Origin: Candidatus Hydrogenedentota bacterium | GTDB taxonomy: Bacteria; Hydrogenedentota; Hydrogenedentia; Hydrogenedentales; SLHB01 | Assembly (NCBI GenBank): GCA_903925285.1 | Contig: CAIYET010000399.1 | Coordinates: 1 to 48,347 of the forward strand | DNA: 48,347 nt | Direction: 5' to 3' | Shown: piece by piece, positions 26,486-35,579 of the stretch | How positions within the stretch are numbered: position 1 is the first letter of the stretch | Layout of the letters: every line of letters starts with the position of its first letter | The notes under the pieces: model-generated | What the model saw: the letters and a program-made list of their open reading frames with translations, nothing else | Database searches by the model: none | What the model was told of the DNA's origin: nothing | Program-made: the position numbers and the translations under genes

Positions 26486-27949
26486 ATGCTCTTCAATTCC
26501 ACGCGGTTCATTGTCTTCTTCGCGGTGGCGGTAACGTGCTACTTTGCGATTCCCCGCCGGTTCCGTTGGTGTTTTCTGCTGGCGGCCAGCTACTATTTCT
26601 ACGCATGCTGGAAGCCGGGATACGCCGTTCTGATTGTATTTTCGACGTTGGTCGATTACGCGGCGGGTTTGTTGATGGGCGCGACATCCGATACGCGCGT
26701 ACGGCGTCGCTATCTTATCCTGAGCTTGTGTTCGAACCTTGGCCTGCTGTTCTTCTTCAAGTACTACAACTTTTTCAACGACGCATTGCAACCGATCTTC
26801 GCACACATAGGCCTGCATCTACCCGCGAGCCATTTCCTGCTGCCGGTCGGATTGTCGTTCTACACGTTCCAAAGCCTGACATATACCATCGGGGTCTACC
26901 GGGGGATCGTCCAGCCGGAACGTCATCTCGGCGTGTTCGCATGCTTTGTGTGTTTTTTTCCGCAACTGGTTGCGGGGCCGATCGAACGCGCGCAGAACCT
27001 GATTCCGCAATTTCGCGAGGCGCATACGTTCGACTACGCACGTGTCTCCGACGGGTTGAAACTGATGGCGTGGGGCCTGTTCAAGAAAGTCGTGATCGCC
27101 GACCGCATCGCAGTGCTGGTCGATCAGGTGTATAGTCATCCATCGCAGTATCCAGGCGTCGGCGTGACGCTCGCGACGGTCTTTTTCGCGTTTCAGATCT
27201 TCTGCGACTTCTCCGGTTACTCGGACATGGCAGTCGGCGCGGCGCAGGTGCTCGGTTTCCGGCTGACGATCAACTTCGGGCGTCCGTATTTCGCGACGTC
27301 CGCCGCAGATTTCTGGCGGCGGTGGCACATCTCGCTGTCGACGTGGTTTCGCGATTTCGTTTACATCCCGCTGGGCGGAAATCGGACGGGCGCGCTTCGC
27401 TGGACCGCGAACATCGCAACCGTGTTTCTCTTGAGCGGCCTGTGGCACGGCGCGAACTGGACCTTTCCGATCTGGGGCGCCCTGCACGGCGGATACATGA
27501 TAGCCGGGCGTTTCTTGCGTCCATTCCGCGCCTCGGCCGTGCAAGTCCTGCGTTTGGATCGCGCGCCATGGTTGCTTCGCGCCTTGCAGACGGCGTTCAC
27601 GTTCGCACTGGTATGTTTCGCATGGATTTTCTTCCGGGCGTCGTCTCTCGACAACGCCATCGAGGTCATAGGAAACCTGTTTCGAGGCTGGGGCGTCATC
27701 GCGCAACCCGCGCGGCTTTGGGACACGCTACTGTCGATGGGTCTCGAACGCGATGATTTTCTGATCGCCGTGGCGATGATGGCGGTGGTGGCGGGCGTCC
27801 ACGTGTTTCAGGAAACGCGCGGGAGCGTACGCGCGGCGTTGTCCCGCCAGCCGGTTTGGGTGCGCTGGAGCGCGTACTCGGCGCTGCTTTGGAGCATTTT
27901 CCTATTCGGCGTGTTCCAGCACAAGGAGTTTATTTACTTCACATTTTGA
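26486..27949 (+). CDS. MBOAT family O-acyltransferase (AlgI-like)
   Basis: A 487-residue polytopic membrane enzyme that transfers acyl groups, usually acetyl, across the membrane to an extracytoplasmic polymer. The ATG at 26486 begins MLFNSTRFIVFFAVAVTCYF, the standard AlgI N-terminus. Later motifs are CFFPQLVAGPIERA, CDFSGYSDMAVGAAQVLGF, FWRRWHISLSTWFRDFVYIP, and the presumed catalytic histidine in LSGLWHGANWTFPIWG. AlgI-type proteins work with an SGNH partner that completes acetylation; the neighbouring SGNH gene lies convergently, overlapping by 16 bases at the 3' ends. The target could be an exopolysaccharide or cell-wall polymer. Confidence 0.94.
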   Translation: MLFNSTRFIVFFAVAVTCYFAIPRRFRWCFLLAASYYFYACWKPGYAVLIVFSTLVDYAAGLLMGATSDTRVRRRYLILSLCSNLGLLFFFKYYNFFNDALQPIFAHIGLHLPASHFLLPVGLSFYTFQSLTYTIGVYRGIVQPERHLGVFACFVCFFPQLVAGPIERAQNLIPQFREAHTFDYARVSDGLKLMAWGLFKKVVIADRIAVLVDQVYSHPSQYPGVGVTLATVFFAFQIFCDFSGYSDMAVGAAQVLGFRLTINFGRPYFATSAADFWRRWHISLSTWFRDFVYIPLGGNRTGALRWTANIATVFLLSGLWHGANWTFPIWGALHGGYMIAGRFLRPFRASAVQVLRLDRAPWLLRALQTAFTFALVCFAWIFFRASSLDNAIEVIGNLFRGWGVIAQPARLWDTLLSMGLERDDFLIAVAMMAVVAGVHVFQETRGSVRAALSRQPVWVRWSAYSALLWSIFLFGVFQHKEFIYFTF

Positions 27950-29490
27950 GCGGCGAGATCGGGGCGGCGCAATGCCTCCAAGGAAAGCGCGTCGTCGGGA
28001 TACAACGCGAGCGTGCGCGTATAGGCGCGCTTGGCCCCGTCCGCATCGCCGGTGCGTTCGAGCGTTTGCGCAAACAGGCGGTTCGCAGCGCGCATTTCGG
28101 GAAAGCGTTTCACGAGTTCCGCCGATTCCCGTTTCGCGCGTTCCATGTCGTTGCGATCGAGCAACCATCGCATGAACTGCATGCGCAACACATAATCGTT
28201 GCCGTCCAAGAGTAACGCCGCCTCGAAATCGGACGACATCGCCTGACGCGGATCGGACCCGGCTTGCTCGATCAGGCGGGCCGCGAGCGCCTTGAGGGCC
28301 TCGTGCGCCGCCACGGCTGCGCGTTCGTTGGAAGGAGGTCCACTTTTCGCTTCGGGTTCGACGAGCGACAGCTTGCACGCCGCGCCCAATCCCATACGGC
28401 GTTCGCATTCAACTTGAGTGAGTGGCGTCGTTCCTACGCGGCGGCATCCCTCCTCGGCGAGGAACGCGGCCGTATCCGGGAACACCGTTGCCGCCGCAAT
28501 GTAATTGCCGTCGAATCTGAAATGCAGCGGATCGCAGAAGAGATCGTATCCCGGCGGGACGATCTTGCCGCTGTATTCCCAGAACCCCCGGTCCACGTCC
28601 ACGAGACGCAGTGTTTTCGACGCGTTTCGGCGTGCGAACGCCAGGATGCGCTTGTTGAAGGAGGTGCGGGGAATAGACGTCGCATCGGCGACCTGCGGTG
28701 GTTGGCCATTTTCGAAAGCATTGCGCCCGAGCGTGCAGAGCACGACGCGTGCGTCCACGCGCCGGGCCGAGTTGGCGATCACGCCGAGATTGGCTTCGAA
28801 ATCGTTGAGCGCAAGACTGTCCGGCGTGTCTTCCCGCGGCCAGATGAGTGGCGGCGCTTGCTCGTGCCTGCGGCTTCTGGCGAGTTGGACCATGCGCAGC
28901 CGGTTGAACGCGACCTCGGCGCGAAACAGCGCAGGACGCGGGATGAACGGGAGGATCTTGGAAATGGCCGGGCTGACGAAGGGCGGATTGCTTTCGTTGT
29001 TACCCATGTAGAGGAGGACGAGGTCCGGTTCCAACTGAGGGAAGTACGAGGCCAAGACTTGCAGCACGTTCGAGTTCGTTCCGGGCACGGCGGCATTGAG
29101 CACTTCGACGCGCGTGTCGGGAAACGCGTCGCGCAACATCTTTTCCAAATAGCGGGGGAAGCCGTAGCCGCCGTACGGGCTGCCGTAGGCGGCCGATTCG
29201 CCCAATACGACGATGCGGTACGTCCCGGCCGGTTTTGGATGAACCGCAGCGAACTCGGTTATCTCCCACCCCATGATGAGATTCACCGGCAGCGCGAAGA
29301 ACTGCTGATGGAACGCCGGGTTCGGTCTGTACGCGGAATCGACGGGAAGCAGATAACGTGTATCAGCCCCATATCCAGCGGCGCGCACGGTGCATTCGAC
29401 TGCCACAAGCAGCAGCACCGGCGCGATGATCGATATCCATGCGGCCGCGAGTATGCGCCACTTCCAAGAATGCGGCATGCAGGTGCTCAT
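27934..29490 (-). CDS. SGNH/GDSL hydrolase with C-terminal TPR region
   Basis: A 518-residue membrane-anchored protein: one N-terminal helix (about residues 11-33), then an SGNH-type domain. The block I serine sits in VVLGESAAYGS, the block III Asn in LLYMGNNESNPP, and the block V Asp-His in DPLHFRFDGNY. The final 130 residues are helical repeats (ALLLDGNDYVLRMQFMRWLL; TLERTGDADGAKRAYTRTLA), TPR-like. Paired with an AlgI-type acyltransferase it probably carries or transfers acetyl groups on a secreted glycan, as AlgX/AlgJ do (inference). The gene faces the GT39-like gene across only 56 bases, so promoters must overlap. Confidence 0.86.
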   Translation of the reverse strand: MSTCMPHSWKWRILAAAWISIIAPVLLLVAVECTVRAAGYGADTRYLLPVDSAYRPNPAFHQQFFALPVNLIMGWEITEFAAVHPKPAGTYRIVVLGESAAYGSPYGGYGFPRYLEKMLRDAFPDTRVEVLNAAVPGTNSNVLQVLASYFPQLEPDLVLLYMGNNESNPPFVSPAISKILPFIPRPALFRAEVAFNRLRMVQLARSRRHEQAPPLIWPREDTPDSLALNDFEANLGVIANSARRVDARVVLCTLGRNAFENGQPPQVADATSIPRTSFNKRILAFARRNASKTLRLVDVDRGFWEYSGKIVPPGYDLFCDPLHFRFDGNYIAAATVFPDTAAFLAEEGCRRVGTTPLTQVECERRMGLGAACKLSLVEPEAKSGPPSNERAAVAAHEALKALAARLIEQAGSDPRQAMSSDFEAALLLDGNDYVLRMQFMRWLLDRNDMERAKRESAELVKRFPEMRAANRLFAQTLERTGDADGAKRAYTRTLALYPDDALSLEALRRPDLAAQNVK

Positions 29491-29546
29491 TCGGCTATGC
29501 TATCCTTACCCTATGTGATGCCAACGGACCCGGAAATGAAACGCCT

Positions 29547-31241
29547 ATGAACGGCGAACCGAACGAGGCCGGATTCTCCGCCCGCGACGGGCTTCTCCTC
29601 GCGGCGGCGGTCGCGTTGGCCGTCGCCCTTCGCTGCATTCACTTATCGGATCAGTCGGTCTGGTACGACGAGTATATTACCATTCGATTCGCCGACGCTC
29701 ACAGTCTCATCGAATGTCTCCGCGAACAACTCAAGTGGGACTGGCATATGGTGCCCGTGTACCACATCCTCGAATACTTCATGGCGCACCTGTTCGGCGG
29801 CAGTATACTTGCCGTGCGTGGCCTGTCGGTACTGTTTGCCGCAGGCGCGGCGGCGCTCATCTACCTCATCGGACGCCACCTGTTCGGGACGTGGGCCGGG
29901 GCAGTCGCCGCCGCACTTTTTGCGATGTCGCCGTTTCACATCTTCCATGGCCAGGAGATTCGGCCTTATTCGCTGGTCGTGATGCTGGCGATGTTGTCGG
30001 TCTACTCCTTCGTGCGCGCCGTGTCCGGCGATGGACGGCGTTGGTGGGCGCTGCACGTCGCGGCCAACGTTCTATTGATGTGGACGCATTTGCTTGCCGC
30101 GATCATCCTGGCGCCGATGGGCCTGTTTCTGTTGTTGTTTCGTTTTCGGTCATGGCGCCGCAACGCCTTGTGGGGGGCGGTACACGTCGCGTTTCTCGTG
30201 CTGGTCGTGCTGTGGATCCACTCGCTGCAAGGCGGCATGGACAGTCCGAAGGCCACGCCGCCACCCATGCAGGCGCTCTGGCAAGATCTGTTTCATCGAG
30301 ATGCGGTGTACCTGCATTGGATGTTCGGTTCAATGCCCTTGTCCACCACCCCGGCAGAAATCGGCTCGCTTGTCCACAAAATCCTCATCGTCCAGCCGCG
30401 CTACGAGAACGCCTTGACATGGACCTTCGTGGCGGCATGCCTATTCCTGGCAACCGCTTCAGTAGGCTTCAAGTTTCAGCGGCAATCCGAAATCCAAAAT
30501 CCAAAATCTTTCCAATGGACCGTCCTTCTATTTCTTTTGTTCGCGATACCGAGCCTGCTACTTTTCGCGCTGACGTGGGCGACGCGCCTCGAACTGTTCC
30601 AAGTGCGCTTTTCCGTTTACAGTTCGCCTGCGCTGTATCTGATAGCCGGCGGCGCCGTGTCGATGCTGCAAATCCGGCGACGGCGCGTCTCTAATACGGA
30701 TCTCGGATCTCAGATCTCAGATCTCGGATCTCAAATCTCAGATCTCAAATCTCAAATCTCAGATCTCAAATCAAAGCCTTCAGCCTTCAGCCTCTTCCTA
30801 CGCGTGCCCGCTGCCGCCGCGATTGTGGGGCTTATGGGCGTGCAGACTATCCTTGGGGTGGAATTGCCGGTTCGCCACGGATATCTCGCCGCCGCCAAGG
30901 TGCTCCGCGCCGAAAAACGCCCCGATGAACCGCTCGTTGCGCACAGCCTCTATACGCAATGGCTACTCGCGTACAACCTCGGCAAACCGCCCATTCCAAC
31001 CATCGAAACGCGCGGATACGACGGGCTTTGCAACACGACGGACGAACTCGTGGGTTCCGGCAAAGCGTTTTGGGTCGTCATGACGGCCGTACCGCCCCAC
31101 TGCCCATCGCCTCCCGATATGACCGGGCTGGCCGAACACTACGCGGACTACTTAACGCAACATGGCGCTCATTTCGCTTCGCGGCGATTCCTGGGCCAGC
31201 AAAACGTCCACGTGTTCCACGTCGAAACGGTGAAGAAGTAG
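29547..31241 (+). CDS. GT39/ArnT-like membrane glycosyltransferase with in-frame heptanucleotide repeats
   Basis: A 564-residue membrane enzyme of the GT-C class. The first loop after helix 1 has SDQSVWYDEYITIRFADAHS, the acidic motif that binds the polyprenyl-phosphate sugar. About ten helices follow, e.g. GGSILAVRGLSVLFAAGAAA and GAVAAALFAMSPFHIFHGQE (the catalytic-loop region). Between two late helices a hydrophilic insertion consists of repeats of a seven-residue unit SQISDLK/G, encoded by ten tandem 7-base units; a smaller repeat lies 190 bases earlier. The start at 29547 is the first ATG fitting the family. Sugar and acceptor are not predictable. Confidence 0.85.
   Translation: MNGEPNEAGFSARDGLLLAAAVALAVALRCIHLSDQSVWYDEYITIRFADAHSLIECLREQLKWDWHMVPVYHILEYFMAHLFGGSILAVRGLSVLFAAGAAALIYLIGRHLFGTWAGAVAAALFAMSPFHIFHGQEIRPYSLVVMLAMLSVYSFVRAVSGDGRRWWALHVAANVLLMWTHLLAAIILAPMGLFLLLFRFRSWRRNALWGAVHVAFLVLVVLWIHSLQGGMDSPKATPPPMQALWQDLFHRDAVYLHWMFGSMPLSTTPAEIGSLVHKILIVQPRYENALTWTFVAACLFLATASVGFKFQRQSEIQNPKSFQWTVLLFLLFAIPSLLLFALTWATRLELFQVRFSVYSSPALYLIAGGAVSMLQIRRRRVSNTDLGSQISDLGSQISDLKSQISDLKSKPSAFSLFLRVPAAAAIVGLMGVQTILGVELPVRHGYLAAAKVLRAEKRPDEPLVAHSLYTQWLLAYNLGKPPIPTIETRGYDGLCNTTDELVGSGKAFWVVMTAVPPHCPSPPDMTGLAEHYADYLTQHGAHFASRRFLGQQNVHVFHVETVKK
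30484..30508. repeat. AATCCAA heptanucleotide array inside a gene
   Basis: Units AATCCGA, AATCCAA, AATCCAA and a partial fourth, in frame within the GT39-like gene (encoding SEIQNPKS). It is the same period as the larger array 190 bases downstream but a different unit. Confidence 0.7.
30698..30794. repeat. ATCTCAR heptanucleotide array with adjoining CCTTCAG units, inside a gene
   Basis: Ten full 7-base units varying only at the first two positions (GGATCTC, AGATCTC, AAATCTC), then a partial unit, followed at 30776 by GCCTTCA units of another heptamer family. Three heptamers make 21 bases, so the translation repeats every seven residues (SQISDLK). The insertion lies in a loop of a membrane protein, where it can be tolerated. 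Confidence 0.93.
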
Positions 31242-31274
31242 GCTTGCGTATGCCCTGCTTGCTTGTGTGGCGAG

Positions 31275-31305
31275 TTGCGAAAGGGAAGGCGCTTGTCCTT
31301 ATACT
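31275..31305 (+). promoter_or_regulatory. Possible promoter of the ceramidase-like gene
   Basis: TTGCGA at 31275-31280 and TATACT at 31300-31305, spaced 19 bases (longer than ideal), about 57 bases before the ATG at 31362. The -10 box is good, the -35 box weak. Confidence 0.35.
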
Positions 31306-31361
31306 GTGCGCAGACGCGTGTTTCGTGGAAACCGTTTTGAATACAAAGAAAGGGAATAGCG

Positions 31362-32735
31362 ATGCGTGAGGGACGCGACGTAAGCCGTCGGGGGTTTCTG
31401 GCGGCAGGCATGGCAACGGGCGGCGTTTTGATTTCCGGCAAGGGCATGGCGGCAACCAAGTCCAAGCAACGCATCGCGACGTTTCGATGCGACGTGACGC
31501 CGCCTTTAGGTACGCCGATCTATTCGGGTTACAAGCCGCTCTCCGTCATCGAGCACCCGCTCCTGGCGAAGGGGATCGTACTCGAAGATCGCGGCAAGCG
31601 CTATGTGCTGTGCGCCGTCGACTGGTGCGAACTCAACAACGGCTCGCACACCTTGTTCTGCAAGGCCGTCGCCAAGGCTGTCGGCACGGACCCGGAATTC
31701 GTCGCGATACAAACCGTCCATCAGCACACCGCGCCCATGGCCGACGCGGATGCGATGCGCATGGCCGAGCACACCGCCGAACCGCCCGCCTGCACGCCTT
31801 CGGCATGGATCGAGGCGATGGGCGCACGGATCGCCGAAGCGGCGGGTAAGGCCGTCGAGGCGCTTGTCCCGTTCAACCAAATCGGTACAACCACTGCGAA
31901 GGTCGACCGCGTGGCGTCCAACCGGCGCGTGCCCATCGGCGATGGCAAAATCGCTGTCCGCTACAGTTCGTGCAAAGATCCTAAGTTGTGCGAGCTGCCC
32001 GAAGGCCTGATCGACCCGATGCTCAAGACCGTCACTTTCGGCATGGACGGCAAACCGCTCGTCCGGCTGCATTACTATGCGGTGCACCCGCAGAGCTTCT
32101 ACGGCGATCCGCGAACAAGTTATGACTTCGTAGGCATCGCGCGCGAACGGTTGCAGGAAAAGGAAGGCGTGTTCCAGATCTACTTCACCGGGTGCGCAGG
32201 CGACATCGCGGCGGGCAAGTACAACGACGGTACACCGCAGGCCCGCGCGGAACTGGCCAACCGAATCTATGCGGCGATGGAGGCCTCCGTTGCGGCCACA
32301 CGATTCGCGCGAAGCAAACCCATTCGTTGGAGCCACACGGCACTCGTGATGACCCCGCGCAACGACGGCGAATACGATGAAGCCACAAGTCGCAAAGCCC
32401 TCGATGACCCCAAGGCGGCAGTCCTGACCCGGCTCGGCTCGGCCAGCAATCTGGCGTTCCACGCGCGTCAATCCGTCCCAGTCGAACTCAGCGCCCTACA
32501 TATCGGCCACGTCCACATCGTTCATCTGCCCGGCGAACCGATGATCGAATACCAGTTCTACACGCAAGAACAACGCCCAAAAGATTTTGTGGCCGTCGCG
32601 GGTTACGGCGACTGCGGAATGGGCTACATCTGCCTCGAAAAATCCTTCGCAGAAGGCGGCTACGAACCCACCGCCTCGGTCGCAATCCCCGCGACGGAGA
32701 AGATCTTTCGCAAAGGTATATGCGATCTGTTCTAG
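31362..32735 (+). CDS. Tat-exported neutral-ceramidase-like protein
   Basis: A 457-residue exported protein. The twin-arginine signal SRRGFLAAGMATGGVLIS is followed by KQRIATFRCDVTPPLGTPIY, the N-terminus typical of neutral/alkaline ceramidase-like proteins that are common in Planctomycetes-type genomes. The presumed zinc-site segment is IQTVHQHTAPMADADAM; HYYAVHPQSFYGDP and FTGCAGDIAAGKYNDG match further family positions. It is much shorter than true neutral ceramidases (about 650-700 residues) and lacks the C-terminal domain, so the substrate may not be ceramide. AGGGA stands 7-8 bases before the ATG. Confidence 0.85.
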   Translation: MREGRDVSRRGFLAAGMATGGVLISGKGMAATKSKQRIATFRCDVTPPLGTPIYSGYKPLSVIEHPLLAKGIVLEDRGKRYVLCAVDWCELNNGSHTLFCKAVAKAVGTDPEFVAIQTVHQHTAPMADADAMRMAEHTAEPPACTPSAWIEAMGARIAEAAGKAVEALVPFNQIGTTTAKVDRVASNRRVPIGDGKIAVRYSSCKDPKLCELPEGLIDPMLKTVTFGMDGKPLVRLHYYAVHPQSFYGDPRTSYDFVGIARERLQEKEGVFQIYFTGCAGDIAAGKYNDGTPQARAELANRIYAAMEASVAATRFARSKPIRWSHTALVMTPRNDGEYDEATSRKALDDPKAAVLTRLGSASNLAFHARQSVPVELSALHIGHVHIVHLPGEPMIEYQFYTQEQRPKDFVAVAGYGDCGMGYICLEKSFAEGGYEPTASVAIPATEKIFRKGICDLF

Positions 32736-32767
32736 CCGGGCGCTACGGATTTCGGAAGGTCTCGGCT

Positions 32768-32977
32768 TCATGCATGTTTCTTGCGCAGATGCCGATAGTA
32801 GGCATCCCGCTCGCCCTCACTTCGCGGAATGATCCCAGCATACCGCTCGACGTCCGGATGATGCCGACCCGTCGGCGGTTTCACTTGGACAAATTCCACG
32901 AGAGTGCCTTCAGGAAGATGCGAAGCATCGTCCAACACGATAACGCCCTTCTCGACGTGTCCTTTCAAATGCGCCAT
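32768..32977 (-). CDS. Small AF2212-like antitoxin-type protein, no partner seen
   Basis: A 69-residue protein beginning MAHLKGHVEKGVIVLDDASH then LPEGTLVEFVQV. The pattern of a short beta barrel with GVIVLD and LPEGT is that of AF2212/DUF104-like proteins, usually the antitoxin half of a VapBC-type pair. The C-terminal half (DVERYAGIIPRSEGERDAYY) is polar and helical, as expected of a toxin-wrapping tail. No PIN-domain toxin lies in the gaps on either side (32736-32767 and 32978-33033), so it is a solitary copy, either a relic or acting on something distant. Confidence 0.72.
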   Translation of the reverse strand: MAHLKGHVEKGVIVLDDASHLPEGTLVEFVQVKPPTGRHHPDVERYAGIIPRSEGERDAYYRHLRKKHA

Positions 32978-33033
32978 GGCACATATCTCCCTTGCTCGAC
33001 TGCCAATTAACGGCGGCCCTCATGTTCTCGCGG

Positions 33034-34140
33034 CTATTCGACGCTTTCCAGGCGGTACGCGCGGTGGCCGAGGCCGATTTCTTCGGCGCACTGGACTTGG
33101 AGGTAAGGGTCTTTGCCGTGGATCTGCTCGAACAGGTGGGCGCCTTCGCTGAGCTTCATGGATTCGGGCAGCGAACTACGGATGAAATCTTCCGTCTTCA
33201 CGAGGTCGAGGCTGGCCTGTTCGACGGCCACGACGTCGGTCGCGGCGAGGATGCCGATATCGGGCACGAGCGCGGGCGTCGAGAATCCCCAGCAGTCGCA
33301 GAACGGCGTGATACTGAGCATCACATTGATAAACAGCACGCGATTCGGCTCGAAGGTATCGAGGACCGCCTTCGTCGTGAGCGCCATCCCGCGCTGGAAG
33401 TAGTACGTCCCTTTACTGTCGATCTTGATGGCCCCTTTCGGACACGACTCTTCGCAGTGACGGCAGTAGCGGCAATGATGGTCGAACCAGTGCAGGTCGT
33501 TCTTGTCGTCGAAGGTGATCGCGTCGGGCGATGGGCAATTCTCGGCGCAGGCGCGGCAGCGGGTACACTTGTCCGGGTCCCACGTGAACTGCTGGCCCTG
33601 CAAGCGGTGGAGTTTGCTGCGGCTGTCGCGCGCAACGCAGCCCATCGCGAGGTTCTTGATCGCGGCGCCGAACCCGCTGTTGCCATGGCCCTTGCCGTGG
33701 CTCAGGACGATCATCGCGTCGGCATCGACAATATTGCCGCAGAGATCGACGCTCTTCAGGCTGCGATAATTGATTTTGCGCGCGTACGAATATGTGTTCG
33801 CAACGCCCGCTGCGGCGATCAATGGCGCGCCCAGCACGTCCTCGGTGTATCCGCGTGCCTTGGCGTTGTGCATCGCGCCCGAACCGTCGGTGATGAACGG
33901 TTTGCCGCCCGCCTTCTTGACAGCCGCGACCAGGAGGCGGATAAACAGCGGATGAATCGTCGTGAACCCCATGTCCGAGCCGACGTGAATTTTGATGGCG
34001 ACCTGTTTGTCGGCGAACATCTTGTCGAGTGGATAGCTCGCAAGCTGTTTCTCGAACTTGACCGGCAACGTGGCATGCCGCCGCAGTTCCTTCACCTTGC
34101 TCGATGCAAACGTCACAATCGAGAATTTCTTCGTGGGCAT
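33034..34140 (-). CDS. DUF362 protein with two 4Fe-4S clusters
   Basis: A 368-residue soluble protein. A DUF362 domain (about residues 1-180: DKMFADKQVAIKIHVGSDMG, PFITDGSGAMHNAKARGYTE, VLSHGKGHGNSGFGAAIKNL) is followed by a bacterial ferredoxin domain with CTRCRACAENCP and CRYCRHCEESCP, each a full 4Fe-4S motif. Function of the family is unknown; a redox role is inferred from the clusters. AAGGAG lies 8 bases before the ATG. A fragment of a close relative is present at 14020-14081, so the genome has or had at least two copies. Confidence 0.93.
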   Translation of the reverse strand: MPTKKFSIVTFASSKVKELRRHATLPVKFEKQLASYPLDKMFADKQVAIKIHVGSDMGFTTIHPLFIRLLVAAVKKAGGKPFITDGSGAMHNAKARGYTEDVLGAPLIAAAGVANTYSYARKINYRSLKSVDLCGNIVDADAMIVLSHGKGHGNSGFGAAIKNLAMGCVARDSRSKLHRLQGQQFTWDPDKCTRCRACAENCPSPDAITFDDKNDLHWFDHHCRYCRHCEESCPKGAIKIDSKGTYYFQRGMALTTKAVLDTFEPNRVLFINVMLSITPFCDCWGFSTPALVPDIGILAATDVVAVEQASLDLVKTEDFIRSSLPESMKLSEGAHLFEQIHGKDPYLQVQCAEEIGLGHRAYRLESVE

Positions 34141-34304
34141 ATGATGTCTCCTTATTTGAGAGTACCGTGTTCTCGTCTATTTTGTATTCGTCCGAGTCGT
34201 CCTGAGTTTACACAACTCGATGGCGAGATTCACCCATTCTTGAGTTGGTCTCTGAACTTTACGATTGCGAGCGGTTGGTTCGGGCGCGTCGAGTAGAGTA
34301 TGCT

Positions 34305-35522
34305 ATGGGCATGAGCGCGCCATTGCCGCTAGTATCCGTTGTATTCCCGTGCCTCAATGAGGAAGGCACGATAGGGCGTTGCGTGGACGCCGCGCGCAAG
34401 GCCCTCGATGCGGCGGGCATCGAGGCTGAAATCGTTGTCGCGGACAATCGCTCGACGGATGCTTCGCGCCGGATCGCGGAGGAAGCGGGCGCACGTGTGA
34501 TCGAAGCGTCCGCGCCGGGGTATGGCAGTGCGTTGCGCGCGGGATTGCGCGAGGCACGGGGGCGTTACCTGATTTTCCTTGACGCGGACATGTCATACGA
34601 CTGCGGCGATATCCCGCGCTATGTCGACGCGTTGCGGGAGGGCGTCGAGTTCGTCATGGGGTCGCGTTTCCGCGGAACGATAGATCCTGGTGCAATGCCG
34701 TGGTCGCACCGGCGCTTCGGCACACCGTTGATGACGTTCCTGGCCAACATATTGTTCGGCAGCCACATCACGGACATCAATTGCGGGATGCGCGGCATCG
34801 CGCGCGAGGCCTTCGACCGGCTCGAACTGCGGTCGCAAGGCATGGAATTCGCATCTGAAATGGTGATCAAAGCGACGCGGGCCAAACTGCGTATTTGCGA
34901 AATCCCCATCGCGTTCCATGCGGATCAGCGTGGGCGTCGTCCGCATCTGCGGTCGTTCCGCGACGGATGGCGGCACCTGCAACTCATGCTGCACTTCTGT
35001 CCGATCTGGCTGTTCCTGTTGCCCGGACTGCTTCTTTGCGGGGGTGGTTTTGCGACGATTGCCGCGCCCTTCTTCGCAGGGGATCGTCATTTTGGCTTGT
35101 TGACCTATCTGCTTGCTTTGTTGGGTACGGTCGTCGGCGTGCAGATCTTGTTGCTCGGCTTGAGCGCGCAGGGTCACGTACCGTATTCCAAGTACGCGCC
35201 ATGGGGTGACCGCCCACTGGTACGCACGCTACGGGCGTGGGTGCGCATTGAAAAGGCGTTGGTCATGGGCGCCATGGCCACGGTCATCGGTGCGGGCATG
35301 CTTGGATACGCCGGGTGGCGCAGCGCATGGACGCCCGGCCCATCGGGAGGCGCGCTCATCCAGTTCGATGCCATGGCCGTCCGAATGGCGCTGCTCGGGA
35401 CGGCCGTCTTCGTCAACGGTCTCCAGGTATTCTTCACGTCGCTGGTTATGGGCCTGTTCGGACTGCGGTTACCCGAGGATGAACCAAGGATGAAGGATGA
35501 AAAAGGCCGTGGGATAAAGTAG
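34305..35522 (+). CDS. Membrane-associated family 2 glycosyltransferase
   Basis: A 405-residue enzyme: an N-terminal GT-A domain with SVVFPCLNEEGTIGRCV, VADNRSTDASRRIAEEAGA and the metal motif FLDADMSYDCGD, then GYGSALRAGLREARGRYLIF typical of dolichol-phosphate-glucose-like GT2. After residue 230 come four hydrophobic helices (LFLLPGLLLCGGGFATIAAP; LLTYLLALLGTVVGVQILLL; VMGAMATVIGAGMLGYAGWR; AVFVNGLQVFFTSLVMGLFG). The start at 34305 (MGMSAP) or 34311 fits best. The last residues (EPRMKDEKGRGIK) are encoded by two copies of the ATGAAGG heptamer and a degenerate third, so a repeat has added or replaced the C-terminus. Confidence 0.88.
   Translation: MGMSAPLPLVSVVFPCLNEEGTIGRCVDAARKALDAAGIEAEIVVADNRSTDASRRIAEEAGARVIEASAPGYGSALRAGLREARGRYLIFLDADMSYDCGDIPRYVDALREGVEFVMGSRFRGTIDPGAMPWSHRRFGTPLMTFLANILFGSHITDINCGMRGIAREAFDRLELRSQGMEFASEMVIKATRAKLRICEIPIAFHADQRGRRPHLRSFRDGWRHLQLMLHFCPIWLFLLPGLLLCGGGFATIAAPFFAGDRHFGLLTYLLALLGTVVGVQILLLGLSAQGHVPYSKYAPWGDRPLVRTLRAWVRIEKALVMGAMATVIGAGMLGYAGWRSAWTPGPSGGALIQFDAMAVRMALLGTAVFVNGLQVFFTSLVMGLFGLRLPEDEPRMKDEKGRGIK
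35486..35506. repeat. ATGAAGG heptamer pair at the 3' end of a gene
   Basis: AAGGATG AAGGATG followed by a degenerate unit AAAAAGG, forming the last coding residues of the glycosyltransferase. Same unit as the large array at 1-125. Confidence 0.6.
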
Positions 35523-35579
35523 GATACCTCGCAGTTCCTACAGCGCGCGCTACAGTCTTACTTGGAGTATTCGCATTCA

